Below, one piece after another: positions 1-12,356 of a stretch of 64,000 bases of DNA; the stretch's first letter is position 1; every line of letters begins with the position of its first letter. Under the pieces are notes generated by a model. It was not told the origin of the DNA. It made no database searches and worked only from the letters and a program-made list of their open reading frames with translations. Source of the DNA: Sphaeroforma sirkka (Eukaryota > Opisthokonta > Ichthyosporea > Ichthyophonida); assembly GCA_001586965.3 (NCBI GenBank), contig LUCW03000377.1:52501-116500 (forward strand), given 5' to 3'. The position numbers and the translations under genes are program-made.

Positions 1-40
<40 letters not shown>

Positions 41-280
41 ACGTATGTATGCATGTATGTATGTATGTATGTATGAATGTGGGTATGTATGTATGTATGT
101 ATGTATGTATATATGTATGTATGTATGTCTGTGTGTATGTATATATGTATGGGTGTATGTACGTACGTGCGTGCGTATGTATGTATATTTGTATGTATGT
201 ATGTATTTACGTATGTATGTATATATATATATATGTATGTATGTATGTATGTGAGTGTATGTGTGTGTGTGTGTGTGTAA
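1..280. repeat. Compound TA/TG/TATG microsatellite
   Basis: Runs of (TA)n, (TG)n and (TATG)n occupy almost the whole interval. Open frames through it are low-complexity (Cys/Val/Tyr/Met) and are not taken as coding. The tract ends about 35 bp before a polypyrimidine stretch and splice acceptor, so it probably lies in the last intron of the gene whose terminal exon follows. Confidence 0.95.
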
Positions 281-314
281 AGATCTCGATCCTCATTGTT
301 TTTTTGTTTTGCAG

Positions 315-444
315 CGCGGCTACTTCCCACATAAAAAAACAGAAACGAAAAAAGGTCCTCCTCGACAACCCAGACGATCTGAACGATTGGGCACATCGGC
401 ACGGTTACATCGCAAGGATGCTTGGATCCGCAAAAAAAATATAA
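315..444 (+). CDS. Probable terminal exon of an unidentified gene (5' part outside window)
   Basis: A T-rich stretch ending in TTTTGCAG (acceptor at 313-314) is followed by an open frame rich in Lys, then a segment reading DNPDDLNDWAHRHGYIARML near the C-terminus, and a TAA stop. Entry is in phase 2 if this frame is used. A second frame is also open (to 461), but its product is a less protein-like Arg/Lys-rich sequence. I do not recognise the family. The upstream exons would lie left of the window, beyond the microsatellite. The exon call rests on splice signal plus composition only. Confidence 0.4.
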
Positions 445-1515
445 AGGGTAAAATTAATTGAGAGAAAAATAGTCTTGGATGTTTTGATCGCACAAGATGT
501 CAATACAGTTACTCATACAAGACTTGACAGTCGGCACTCGGGTCATGCCGCATTCTATCTACCGCACACTCTCTTATGTGAGCTAAGCTACAAGCTATTG
601 GCCAATTTTATCTACAAAGGGGGAAGATTTAGAGTTTGAAATACATTATTGATGCATTTGAAAAGAAAGTATGTGAATTTAATTGATTGTTTACCAAGCG
701 AAGTTGACTCAAGCACACGTTCCATATATGGTGCTGTTAGTCGGTGCTACTACGGCGTCAGCAGGTGCATTAGGTTGCACGTAGTGTCGACTACATCGTC
801 CGCTCAATATGGCGAACTCATTGGTAACACTCAATGCAGCGTGATGATTTAGGATCGCTGCAATGTCGTTGACTCGAACATGGATATCAGCCTTTAGGAT
901 CAGGCCATTAACACCTTCCATGGTTTATAGTCGTGAATCGAGAGCTCTAGGACCCACGCAAAAAAAAAAATAGAGTCAAACAGTACAGGTTGGAAACACC
1001 TATATCTGAACTTGCAGCCACTTAGTCCAGGCTACCAACGCTTTTTCGAATAGAAGTTAGCTGCTGTTTCCGGGAAAGTCACACCTCGATACTGGCAGGC
1101 AACATTGCTTAGCACTCGGGCGACGCCTGCATTGCCTGGCACAGCAGAGTGAACAGTGTGCGTTGCGTCCCTGAGAGTCGGTCTGGACCAACGAATTGTA
1201 GCCAGCCGCGACATTCGTAGACAATTTGTTCGCATTAAAGGACTATCGGCAATGCCACGGGCGTTTGAACCAGTACCTAGATATCATGCACAGGACCACT
1301 GTCGACCTCGGAACTGTCACCGACCCCCGCCTACGCTTTGGTGTGAGCGCTTGCTTAGTTCTAGCCAGGTTGTAGCAGCACAAAAGACCCCGTCAGACAA
1401 ACCCAACACTCTTATCAATATGGAGTCCCAGCGAAGTGATGTGGTCTGCTTCCTGGTTGCATTATACTCTATTTGTCATAAGGTAGCTAGACGGCTTCTA
1501 CCACAATCTCGTGCC
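445..1515. other. Intergenic, no gene recognised
   Basis: Short open frames on both strands (for example 709-921 minus and 1156-1542 plus) show no recognisable domain, and no splice-linked continuation was found. The interval separates the terminal exon on the plus strand from the 3' end of NUF2 on the minus strand, so the two genes converge here. Confidence 0.5.
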
Positions 1516-4500
1516 TCACCGCTTGACTGCGCCCACATGTGAGGATGCCTGACAAGCTTTCTCCAGGTCGTGTGTAAACCCGTCGATCTGTCTGGTGATG
1601 CCGCCGTATTGGGACAGCAGATTGCGCATGGCGTCTGCGTGTGCGGCTTGTTCCATTGCGGCCTTGTCTTTGAGGATGTCTATCTTGGCTTGTCGGCTAC
1701 CCACCAGTGCCTGTAGCAGTGCCAGAATGGAGAACATGTGTCAAACAATATGTAACCGAGCATTCAATCAGATGAAAGTAGTCCAAATTACTGTTCACAC
1801 TTCAATCTACGTACAGAACTAGCATATAGTGATTGTATAGTAGTCACTCTCGGTAGCGTTCAAATAATCTGTTACTAACCATAGCGTACAGATACATACC
1901 TCGTTGTCTTCCTTCTTTTGTCTGAGATGCTCCATACGCTCCTCTGCTTCACACTTTCGGAGATTTGCTGTTTGATCTACCTTGGCAATCTTCGATTGCA
2001 TGTGTTGTATCTGCTTCTTTATGTGCATCTCTTCCGCTAAGACGTCTTCGTTCTGAGTCACCTGTGGTATTAGAGAAACGTGTGTCGTTCAAACAATCAA
2101 CATACTATGGTGTGATGTGATTCATAAACTCATTATCTATAAATGTCATCGACAGTACCTTTATATTAATTTCGTTCATGACCTTCTCCTTCATCACTGA
2201 AATGTTTTCGAGCTTCCTTTCCTCTGACTGGACCTCGGACATCAGATGCATAACCTGACAATGTACAATGACATCACATAGCAATGCAAATGAGAACACT
2301 GCCAAAAGGTTTAGTACAGCGACCCTGCAGAAATTCCGCTCTGGAACATACTAGTACGGATTATTACAAAGTTCCGGTTTTACATCACACTTTGCGTCAA
2401 CAAGGCGTATATAGTGCCGAATGGACTCTGTACATTGTGCAATAGTGCACCCCAAGTTCTGACAGTACATACTCACTCACCTTATTCAGCTCCTTGTCGG
2501 TGTCGATCAACTTAGCATGCTTAACGGATAATTCCCGGGCAGTTCGGTCTTGTTCAAATATGTTCTCTTTCTCTTTTTCCACCCGTTGCTGCGGGGATAG
2601 AAACGAGATATATGATTCGCCAAGCGACAAATAAAAGACAGCGAGAAATGACAATACATTCGATAAAGAAAGGTTGCATAATCCTATACCGCCTTCCGTA
2701 GAGAAACTTCTAGTTCTTTTAGATGAGCTTGATGCCGCCATCAAGGACAGATAGCTACCACGCCAAATAACGTTAGCATACTGAGCTTCTCTATCACATA
2801 CCTGTAGATTGATGATGTCTCGTTTCATTCTGTCGGGCGATTGCACCACTTTCGATTTGAGGGTGTCATTCTTCTTCCGCAGATCCACACACTGTGCCGT
2901 GAGCTCGGCTAATTCAAGAGTAAAGGTATTCGTCACCTCATCAATCTCTTTGATATCTGCCCGTTGTCGGGCCTGGAATTGGTGAAATTGCAGCAGATGT
3001 ACGCTGTTAGTGCCCTCATATAGTCATGACTAGTCCTTAAACGTCCAGAAGCTTTTACAAAACAGCGCAGAATGTGCAAGCAATTGAACAACTTCGGCGT
3101 GTGCAACTCACAGCGTCTCCGTATACACGTGTACACCTTCCATTACAAATTAAAGGCCCCAAAAACAACCCACCTGCTTCATATTTAGATTCTGCAACTC
3201 CTCATCGAGTCCACTGATTTCGGTTCGCACAGCTTCCACATCGGGTTCTTCTTTGTCACGCGCTGCTCGTAACATACTCACCTCCAACTCCAGTGCCTTG
3301 AGCTGAGCCTCTGCTTCCTTTTGTGATTCTATATGGTCACAGGATAGAGAAGGGATCCATTATCTTCGTTGAATCACAATAAATACGTCAGGTCTAGGCT
3401 ATCATCCTGGAAATTGTGCAAAGATATACAAATGCAAATAGGGATATATGTATGTGTCATATGTGACGAAATGCATGCAAACAAAGGGCTCTATAATTAA
3501 CGTTTCAAATATGGCCGCGCGATGCCTATTAGTATAAAACAGCTTCAGCCCGTATGGCATCAAGCCAGTTTTTGACAGCTACATCTGACCCATATGATAG
3601 TTGTCAAGAGCCCGATGTTCATACCAGCGAGCACCTCGGTCTCTTGCAGCACACTCTCGTACTTCTGTAGCCGGCCATGCCTGAACACATAGAAGTTGTA
3701 CACCGCCGAGAAGATCCGGCGGATTCGCTGGAACTCTGGCTGGGCTACATCTTTGAACGAAAAGTCCTTGATCCCACACACCTCCTGTGGTGGTTGAGTT
3801 GATAGGTGAGTTGTTGTAGATGATCATTGGAGCCACGTGCCGCATGAAGTGAATATGAGTATTGCTGTACTTTTATCGAAAAATCCTTCATTTTAACCAA
3901 AAAATACGATCTTGTGCAAGTAATCTATATACAAGACTCCACCGATCTGGAACGTTGTGAAAAACAACAAAATAAACACCTCGTCTCTGACATTCAGAAA
4001 GTTCTATAACCACATACACCAAGGGCCGGCTGCCGCTTCTACTAGCTCACATACATACAGGCGACGCACCAGTACATACACCGGATGATTTTGAAACCAC
4101 ATACCATGAACCGCACAAGAGCTTTGTAGAACACCAGCTGTGGTATAGCTTCTTCGTACAGATCGGGATGTGACAGACAGTCGCTGGCTCTGAGATCCGG
4201 TTGACAGTGGTCGATCTTGCGCACGCCCAGCAATTCTTCCACTAATGATTGGTACAGAGACATGAGCTCCTCCGGCTGAGGGTTCTTGAGATCCTGTACG
4301 GTCAATAAAGCGAACCGGAACCGATCAAAATGGCTTTTAGTGGGAACACTTTATTGTCAACCTAGCTTGTGCCATGGGATGGGCTTGGCGCGGTAAACAT
4401 TGTACCTTTCTGAGAAAAGACTACATAAACGCGGTTGTAGCGAAGGGTGAGATCGCCATTGTATTTTGTGTAGACGAAGCTGGAGTTTCGGATGAGTTGG

Positions 4501-5122
4501 AGGTTGAGAAGGACTTTATAACACTACAACGCACATCGGCAGATAGAAAAGATGATCGCTCTAGGTGCAGAGCTACACACTAATAATTCCTCTTTGCGTA
4601 GACACTAGAACGTACGAATCTTCAGATCATCCGTCAACATTCGAATTTGAAACTCATATAGTGATTGTATGCTAAACAATGTAATCGTGTACTATTTTTA
4701 TACACATACGTATGTAAGATGTATGGTTCGTTTATGAACGCACATTCTCACAACGCGGCAACACTTTACAGTTTTCTCGATACAGAAACTAAATCCAATG
4801 GTATAAGGCCATACCAGCCTATCAGCAGTAAATACATAGCATTATTCTTGTTCCATTGGGTGCTGATGTACGTCAAACGTTTGTCACTATATAAAAGTGT
4901 ATTTGCATACACGGAAATATCAACTCATGCACAACAGCAGAATGAATATACAAGTCTTGGGGTTAGTCCAGCAAATTAAGCCATATAGGCCCACTATAAA
5001 ACACACATATTTATGTATATATATATATATATATATACCTGTTCCGACATAGGAAAGCCTATCTCATTCATACACTGTAGAAGTTTAGCAGTGCTAAACA
5101 CTGGGGGTTGGAAGCTGGCCAT
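1516..5122 (-). CDS. NUF2: NUF2, kinetochore Ndc80-complex subunit (9 exons, complete)
   Basis: Nuf2 pairs with Ndc80 in the outer kinetochore complex that binds microtubules. Exons, in order of translation: 5122-5039, 4293-4105, 3784-3625, 3328-3174, 2972-2802, 2588-2481, 2254-2159, 2061-1900, 1710-1516. All have GT-AG borders, phases agree throughout, and they give a 439-residue protein (family about 450-465). The start reads MASFQPPVFSTAKLLQCMNE, as in Nuf2 N-termini. Exons 1-3 make the calponin-homology-like head (for example AVYNFYVFRHGRLQKYESV). From about residue 145 the rest is heptad-rich coiled coil, with the family landmark SKVVQSPDRMKRD in exon 5. The ATG is the first in a frame joined to this head. 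The start is 744 bp from the ATG of the divergent Cgi121 gene. No disruption was seen. Confidence 0.93.
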
Positions 5123-5866
5123 TATGCCTACTGAAGTAGCGATCTGCTTGGGGCTCTATCAGTGTTAAATACTATTGTCGTGAGGTCTTAACATACAAAT
5201 ACGATAAGAAGGTAAGGTAACTTATATCTTCGACATGGATGCACAAGCAGCGGAGAGTGTGCAGGTGTGATAGTTATCTCCAACTACGATCCGCTTGCAG
5301 CCGTGCACCCTATATACATATCTAAAACTATACTATTTGTGTTGAAAAATATATTGTTTATATTTATTAGTATGGGGACTATTTATGTGAAGAACGAAAT
5401 GTTTAATGTTGCCATAATCCGCCCAGGGATGGGCTCTCTCATTTTGGCGGGCTTTTGGAGATATCAGGTAACTGCTCAAAATGAGCGGCTGTTGAAAAAG
5501 CCGAACTAAACGTTATACGTTAAGCCGTTTATATCGCGAAAGAATAAAGTACAGTTTAACGTTCAACTTTTATATATTTGAATTGAATATGAGTGAAGCT
5601 GAGAGTAGTTGCCGGCTTGCGACATCTATAAAAACGTTTACGTTCGACTTGTATTTTATATGCACATACATATTACTACATATGTGTAAATATTATAAAT
5701 ATTAGTGTATATGTATTTAGAATATTATATTCATAGCCAGATTGCTGAATTGAAACAATATCAGTTTGTACTTCATAGCTTTCTGTATACAATATATATA
5801 TGCATCAATACATCACAACGCACCACATGCGGACACGGAATCGCGATATTAATTAGACCAAACACA
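5123..5866. promoter_or_regulatory. Divergent intergenic region between NUF2 and Cgi121
   Basis: The 744-bp gap between two start codons on opposite strands must contain both promoters, or one bidirectional promoter. It is AT-rich and I recognised no specific motif. A frame at 5267-5509 has no detectable relative and is not called as a gene. Confidence 0.5.
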
Positions 5867-6301
5867 ATGACAACGGAACCCCTCAGCCTTGGCGAGGCCT
5901 TTTCTGACCGTAAATTGCTGCATGTATTGTGCGTGGATGTACAGAACGTTGATGAATTATTAAAGAAAAGCAAAGCCAGGGAAAATAACGAAGATGATTC
6001 CACCTTTCCGTATGCTCTCATAGACGCGCGGATAGTAGTCAGTCCGTTACAGGTATAGGCTGTGTGAAGTTGAAAGGTACTATTGTAGTGCACAACCAGA
6101 TAGTTCTTAAAAATTGTTTTCGATCCGGATGTATATAAAATGAAGTTCTCGGTGGAAATATCTCTCTTTTGGTGCCGTTCATGCTACAGGGGTATGTAGA
6201 AGTTGGAAATTTGAAATGTTCATGTGTGTGTAAATGCATACCAACAAAAATAACAATATATATATATATATATGTATATATATAGAGAGAGAGAGAGATG
6301 T

Positions 6302-6352
<51 letters not shown>

Positions 6353-6535
6353 ATATGTATGTATGCATGTATGTATGTATGTATATATATATATATATAT
6401 ATTATGATGTGTGTATGTATGTATGTATATATGTATGTGTATGTATGTATGTATATATATATATATATATTGATGTGTGTGTGTTTTTTTTTTTTTTGGG
6501 TGCGTGTATGCAATATGTGTGTGTGTATGTGTGTG

Positions 6536-6575
<40 letters not shown>

Positions 6576-6793
6576 GTGATGATGATGATGATGTATTGTG
6601 TGTACTATATGTATATATATGTATATATTTTCATATATATTTTTCATATCCATATACACATTTATTTTTATATGTTTTATTTGTATATGCATAAAGTATA
6701 TATATATATAATGTGTGTATGTGTGTTGGTGTGGTTGGTGTGGGTGTATGTATGTATGTATATATGTACGTATGCATGTATGTATTTTTATGT

Positions 6794-6833
<40 letters not shown>

Positions 6834-8165
6834 AATATGAGGGGGGTTCGTTTGAGTGTGTTTATTTGTGGCTGAGTGTATATGCTTGTGCCCATATATT
6901 TCTTCTTCCTATATAGCTATTGGCTGTGTGTGTTCGATTTGGTTACAAATTGGCATCCACTCCTAAATGTCGCTGCTCTTGTCTATGTTTAGCATACGGA
7001 ACGGGCTCATAAATTGTAAACTACTAGCAACTAAGCTTCATTCAACTTACCAAAATACCAGTGAAGTACGTTGTTTTCAGTCTACTGAACTTAGATCACT
7101 GCAATCTCTGAGAGAGATGTGAGTACGCAACCCGTATATGCTTGGACATACTCGCTTTAAGCAAACACATATACACTAGATGGATACAGTTAATCGTTTG
7201 AATTAGTATTTCCGCTCTCTAATTATAAAACGATGTGGCTAGTTTTAATCTGTGAATGTGCAGTAGGATTGACTATGTAAATACAATGCGAATGGATCAT
7301 AGTGGTATTAACGTGTTTCATGTCTGCGAGTCGGTCTCATTCTGTTTTCCAATATATGCGTCTATGTAGAAACAGACAATTTCCTAGACCGCGGGAACCC
7401 CTTAACTGAGATTGACGATGAATATAAAGCTTGTTACCGATGCTCACGCCTTCTTCAGTCAATTATGCTGTGAATTAAAGCAACAGACTTGACTGAAAGA
7501 TTGGTTTTGAATTGCAAACACAGCTATACACAGCCGCAACGTGTGCGCTTCAGCACGAAACCGCCGGTAAACTGAAAACAAAGCACCTACACAGTGAGAT
7601 CGTATTCTGCATGTCCCCTTCTGGAAACGTTAATGGTATGTGATGTTTATTTGCTTTTGTACGTTCTCATCGAAAGTGTTCCCGTTTCAGGCGGCTTTTA
7701 CTATCATCGCGATAACATCTATGGTTGTTTTTTTTAATCATTTACAACAGACTCGCTGATAAAATGTGGGATTACGCCTGATACCACTGCCTTTGTTTTG
7801 ATGGCTGTGGATGCTGACGAAAAAACATATAATGCGCTATTGGATACAATACAGGTGAGCTACACTTTGCGTATTAGCTGCTTGGGATGCTTCTGCATAC
7901 CTTCCTGGCCGCCTGCTGTTTATATCAATTATTTGCTGTGCTGATCGCATCTTTCATATCTGCCTTACAGGGTCGCAAATTGGTGGTTTCGGCCGAGACA
8001 TTAGTAGATTACGCCAAGTATGATCATATCAACAGGGTATACAAATTAGACAAATTAAATGCTACATTCAATGGACAGGATGCGATATCATTGCAATCTG
8101 ATCAGAGTATCTGCAACCTAGCTGGAATGGTAGTTTCAAAAATAGCCTGCCAAGATATGGTGTAA
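5867..8165 (+). CDS. TPRKB: Cgi121/TPRKB, KEOPS complex subunit (4 exons, complete)
   Basis: Cgi121 (TPRKB in animals) binds the kinase Bud32/PRPK in the KEOPS complex, which makes N6-threonylcarbamoyl-adenosine on tRNA. Exons: 5867-6052, 7524-7635, 7751-7854, 7971-8165. All have GT-AG borders and consistent phases (0, 1, 0), giving 198 residues (human 175). Family landmarks: exon 1 ends [13 protein letters not shown] (compare human SLINPTVIVDPFQ). Exon 2 carries [20 protein letters not shown], matching the MKTRTLSTEIIFNLSP segment. Exon 4 carries [11 protein letters not shown] and a C-terminus like the human one. The ATG at 5867 was preferred over an in-frame upstream start at 5705, because the upstream stretch is AT-rich and unlike the family. 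Intron 1 is 1.47 kb and full of microsatellite. TAATAAATC follows the last codon, so an AATAAA overlaps the stop. Confidence 0.9.
6250..6835. repeat. Compound TA/TATG/TG microsatellite in Cgi121 intron 1
   Basis: Alternating (TA)n, (TATG)n, (TG)n, a T15-type run near 6485 and a (GAT)n run near 6578 fill about 590 bp. Long open frames on both strands here are low-complexity artefacts. Confidence 0.95.
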
Positions 8166-8370
8166 TAAATCTTGTATCTCATATTCCTGTCAGTTTCCCG
8201 CTCTCGGTTCCCATGATAAACAACTAATTTAATATTGGGTTACATTAATGTTGACTGGTTCAAATATCAGTGATTTTGAACAACATTTCACATACATATG
8301 TACATAATCTGGTATATCAGTGCAAATAATGATCTGGTAAAATGACGATTTTGATTAGCCAATAACAATA
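8166..8370. other. AT-rich 3' flank of Cgi121
   Basis: No gene is seen. This is the likely 3' UTR and flank of the Cgi121 gene before the repeat pair. Confidence 0.4.
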
Positions 8371-9785
8371 GAAATAAGGCCTCCGGTCAGTCTAAAATAT
8401 CAAGATCAATTGAGATAATACATTGGTTTTATTTGTATTTTAAATAATTTAGTACAAGCTCTTTTTCCAATATTTCCAAAGTGTTCTAAATTCACTTTGA
8501 TGGCTCCAATAGCCTGAGTATTTGGTATGACTCATCTACTTGGACCTATTTGAGACATTAGTAGATGTAGGATATTATAAACCAAATTTTATAATCTCCG
8601 AACTACTACTTATAGATTTTGGTCCTCCCGCCAATCTCCAAAATCCAATAAGTCTTTTTCTTTTTTTAACTTTTCTTCAGATGGAACTTTATTTATATCA
8701 GCTAATGTATTAACGTGACTTACGTTATTATGTCTATTTACAAATTAGGCAAGTGGTCATGAACACTTAGTACTTCTAGTGAAAATTATTCAATAAAGAA
8801 CAGCTAGAGGTACGCCCTGTGTGATCGAGGATATTTAGGCTCTTAACAAGAGGCAGTCCTGATCATTCTTACACAAGCTACCACTGCTAAATCCTAACTG
8901 ACTAAATTGTATTTTAGTTTAATATAGTTTGAAACGTAGTAATTTTCATCGAAGTTTACACTACTTCATATTTGGCTAAAGTTTCTGATCTGCTTACCAA
9001 CAGAGCAAGAAATCCTTCGGACGTACTTACTAATGAAGAACAACCTTTGGATATTACCTTACTAAGTAATAAACGTAAGGCGCCTACATCGGAAATGGGT
9101 ACTGGAACATATACTAAACGACATAGAGTACAACAAGAATCTTTGACTCGAAAACGTTTTACTTTAGTTTTCATTTTACAAACTAGATCGTATCTTCACG
9201 TACGTCCGTAGTCCTAAAAGCTACTGGGGGCTATGTAGAAATACGGCCTCCGGTCAGTCTAAAATATCAAGATCAAATGAGATAACATTATGGTTTTTAT
9301 TTGTATTTAAAATAATTTAATACGAATACTTTTTCCAATATTTCCAAAGTGTTCTATCTTCACTTTGTTGGCTCCACTAGCCTGAGTATTTAGTATGACT
9401 CATTTACCTGGACCTATTTGAGACGATATTTGAGACGATAGTAGATGTAAGATATTATAAACTAAATTCTATAATCTCTGAACTACTACTTAATTGACTT
9501 ACGTTCTTTGACTTACGTTCTTATGTATAGCTATAAATTGGACATGTGGTCATGAACACTTAGTACTTCTGGTGAAAGTTATTTAATAAAGAACAGCTAG
9601 AGGTACGTCCTGTGTGATCGAGGATATCAAGGCTCTTACCAAGAAACAGTCCTGATCATTCTTACAAAAGCTACAACTGCTAAATCCAAATTGACTTAAA
9701 TTGTATCTTAGTTTATATAACATAGTTTAAAAATAGAAATATCCATCGAAGTTTACAATTGTTGTATTCTTAAACTACTTTATAG
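8371..9785. mobile_element. Diverged direct-repeat pair flanking a short spacer; possible LTR-type or other mobile relic
   Basis: Two direct copies of a ~550-600 bp sequence start at about 8371 and 9237 (shared landmarks GGCCTCCGGTCAGTCTAAAA at 8377 and 9243, and CATCGAAGTTTACA near 8948 and 9748). They are clearly related but carry many substitutions and some length differences. Between them lie about 260 bp with a short open frame (8972-9211) of unknown relationship. Two long direct copies around a short interior resemble a heavily reduced element of the LTR kin, but no family could be named and no target-site duplication was established. It looks old and broken. Confidence 0.45.
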
Positions 9786-10600
9786 CGGTAAAGTGCCAAG
9801 TGCCGAGTGCCGACTGTATTTATTATCAGCGTCTTTTAAGTTTATACAGTAGTATAGCCGCTATTGCAATTTGATAATTTATTACTTGTGAGAGTTGTGA
9901 CTTGTGACCACAGTTCATCACTTGTGAGATGTGACTACTCAGTCTTTCAGTTTTAATATCTGTATTATTCATTGACTTAGTGGAGGGCTATTCAGCCTAT
10001 TCTATTTCATAATCTACTGCTGAATTGCTTAGCCTGATATTGTTTCACCATTGTATCTGATTGGCTGATGGATCTCACCCCAGACGGCTGATATCCGACT
10101 ATTTAATATTTATCTCTTCATTATTTAGGATCATGTGAAGACGGTGTATGTAAATATTTAGGGACAGAATTCTGTCAAAAAAGGTTTGTTTTGTTTTGTT
10201 TCATTTTGTTTTTGTATTAAATTTTTTTTAGCTCCCTTTTGATTTGTTCTCTATATAAATACTATTTATTTTAGAAGGTGGGGAACTGGGGATGTCCGAA
10301 GGGCGAAGGCCCAAGGGTGAAGGCCGCAGTATTTATTTACATATTTACTACATAAGCAGATCTTTTCTTATAAAAAACTTATATAGAAATAAAAATGTTA
10401 AAAAAGCGTCATAAATATCTATATTTGTGCGTCATTTCCATTTTATGATTTAAAAAAAAAATGCTTATCAAGGACTCGCGGAGTCGCGGAGCAGTGTCTC
10501 TCAGTGTACAACTGTACACATATACATCTGACCAGGCATACATACATACTGTACTGCATATACATATTTTTGCAAAAAGTATATAAACAGCTAAAATAGT
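9786..10600. other. AT-rich intergenic DNA, no gene recognised
   Basis: This stretch is composed of T-rich runs, short imperfect direct repeats (for example the CTTGTGA motif repeated at 9888-9930) and a small G-rich patch near 10275-10330. No coding signal was found on either strand. Confidence 0.5.
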
Positions 10601-10730
10601 ATCTGGGCAGTGGGCTGGGGCCGGGGGCGGGGGTGGGGGGGGTGTTATTAGTTATAAATAGAGAGAGAGAGAGAGAGCTATGTAGTAGAGACTGAGAGAG
10701 AGAGAGATAGAGTAGAGAGAGTATTTAGAG
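10601..10730. repeat. G-rich tract followed by GA-rich polypurine tract
   Basis: On the plus strand, G runs of 3-8 (GGGGCCGGGGGCGGGGGTGG around 10617-10640) are followed by (GA)n stretches to about 10727. The G runs meet the simple criterion for a G-quadruplex (four or more runs of three or more G within short loops). The region lies about 400 bp upstream of the bestrophin-like start codon. Confidence 0.8.
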
Positions 10731-11072
10731 GCGGGTACTTGGCGAATGGCGACTGGCGTCTGTCAGTCTAAAACAGCCCTATGTGGCGAACGGATAACCT
10801 TTTGCGGTCTTGCCTCTTGGCGTAAATATTTACATAGTATTTACAAATAAAAACATCAGAGATGACTACAGTTGTCGACTTGTCGGAATGATGGAAACTG
10901 GAATCTGAACGATTCAGAAATGCCCAGGATACCTCATATTTACACACTTCACATGCGTCTGGCCACACTGATATGTTCATAGTATTATCATATTCTCACA
11001 TATGTGCTGAGAAACAGTCATCGAGAGAAGAAGTAACGCACTGAACTAGCAGTAAATTAAATATATGAAATC

Positions 11073-12298
11073 ATGGTTGTCTCCTACGATGCTAAGCGAC
11101 CAGCACAGTCGATGCTTCGGTACAAAGGTACACTGTGGGAATATGTTCTCTTTAACGGCTGGTTTTGGTTTTTCTTGGGAATGAATCTGATGTTTATCGC
11201 AATGCGCGTAACAGGTCTACTTCATATTGACGATGCCCCGCTGATACCAGCAAGCACGCTAGCAATAGTAGGTTCGCTAGTGAGTTTCGGAATGGTGATA
11301 TTTTTGAACACTGTACTGTCCCGATTCAACGACCAAGTGAAGATGATGATCGCAGTGGGGGGCAATTTGTTTAACATCGTGAGTATGGCCGTGTGTACGT
11401 TCAAAGGGAAGAGTGCCGAGGCACGCGCTCAGCAATTAGCTAGATATGGTAACGCAATGAATCATATATGCTATTATACGATGGGCAATGTCACCAACTG
11501 GGATTACCTGATCGCGAAGAATATACTCACTCTGGAAGAGACTGAAATACTGAAGGTATGTAAGATTTCACGGCGTGATTGCGCAAAATACGTGTGCTGT
11601 AGTGTAGTTTCGGCAACCAAGTATGTGGAAAGCAGAGTACACATAATGAATCAAGTACGAAAACTTTGTCCGCTTCGAGCATTTAAGCTATGTGTACCTA
11701 CACTGGTACGACTTCATCTGCCACTAAAGCACTCACATTTACATTGAAGGTACCTATCTGATACAAAAACGTACGCAAAGTTTGTGTACTGTTTAGTTAT
11801 TTCGCTCTCAATATCAGACTTTTCAGTTGCAAGATGTATGAGCACGAGTGCAGAATTGTTACCCAAATGTGCCAAGGTCCGATATTTGATTGCCGGACAC
11901 TTTGTAAACCGATAGTCTGGTGCCCAGTACGAAGTACAGATACAGAGTTCAAACATGTGATTTCCTGTAATTAAATTTTGATTTGTCTGTTTGCATATGC
12001 GATTACAAGCACGCTTGTGAGTCTCACGAATTTTGTATAGAAGTAAATATCTATACATAGAAGATGTTGTTGGACATAAACATGTTATTGTACAGCGAAA
12101 ATGTGTATGTATGTAAGGAAATTTTCGCGGAAGTTTATCCTTTCATACATAGGTAGCATATTCGTGCAGGATTAAACATACATTTACATATTTATTTGCT
12201 CATGTGGTACAAATACGTATGTGAATATTGAAATCTGCATATCAGTATATCAATATATACGCGCTTGTGTCTCTTCTCGCGCATGCATGAACGTTTGA

Positions 12299-12356
<58 letters not shown>

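Noticed and set aside
19-444. 141-codon open frame starting in the TG repeat
   Set aside because: The first two thirds are translated microsatellite. Only the part after the acceptor at 314 is kept as an exon.
6039-6875. Overlapping open frames of 90-140 codons on both strands
   Set aside because: All are Tyr/Ile/Val/Cys/His strings from TA/TATG/TG repeats.
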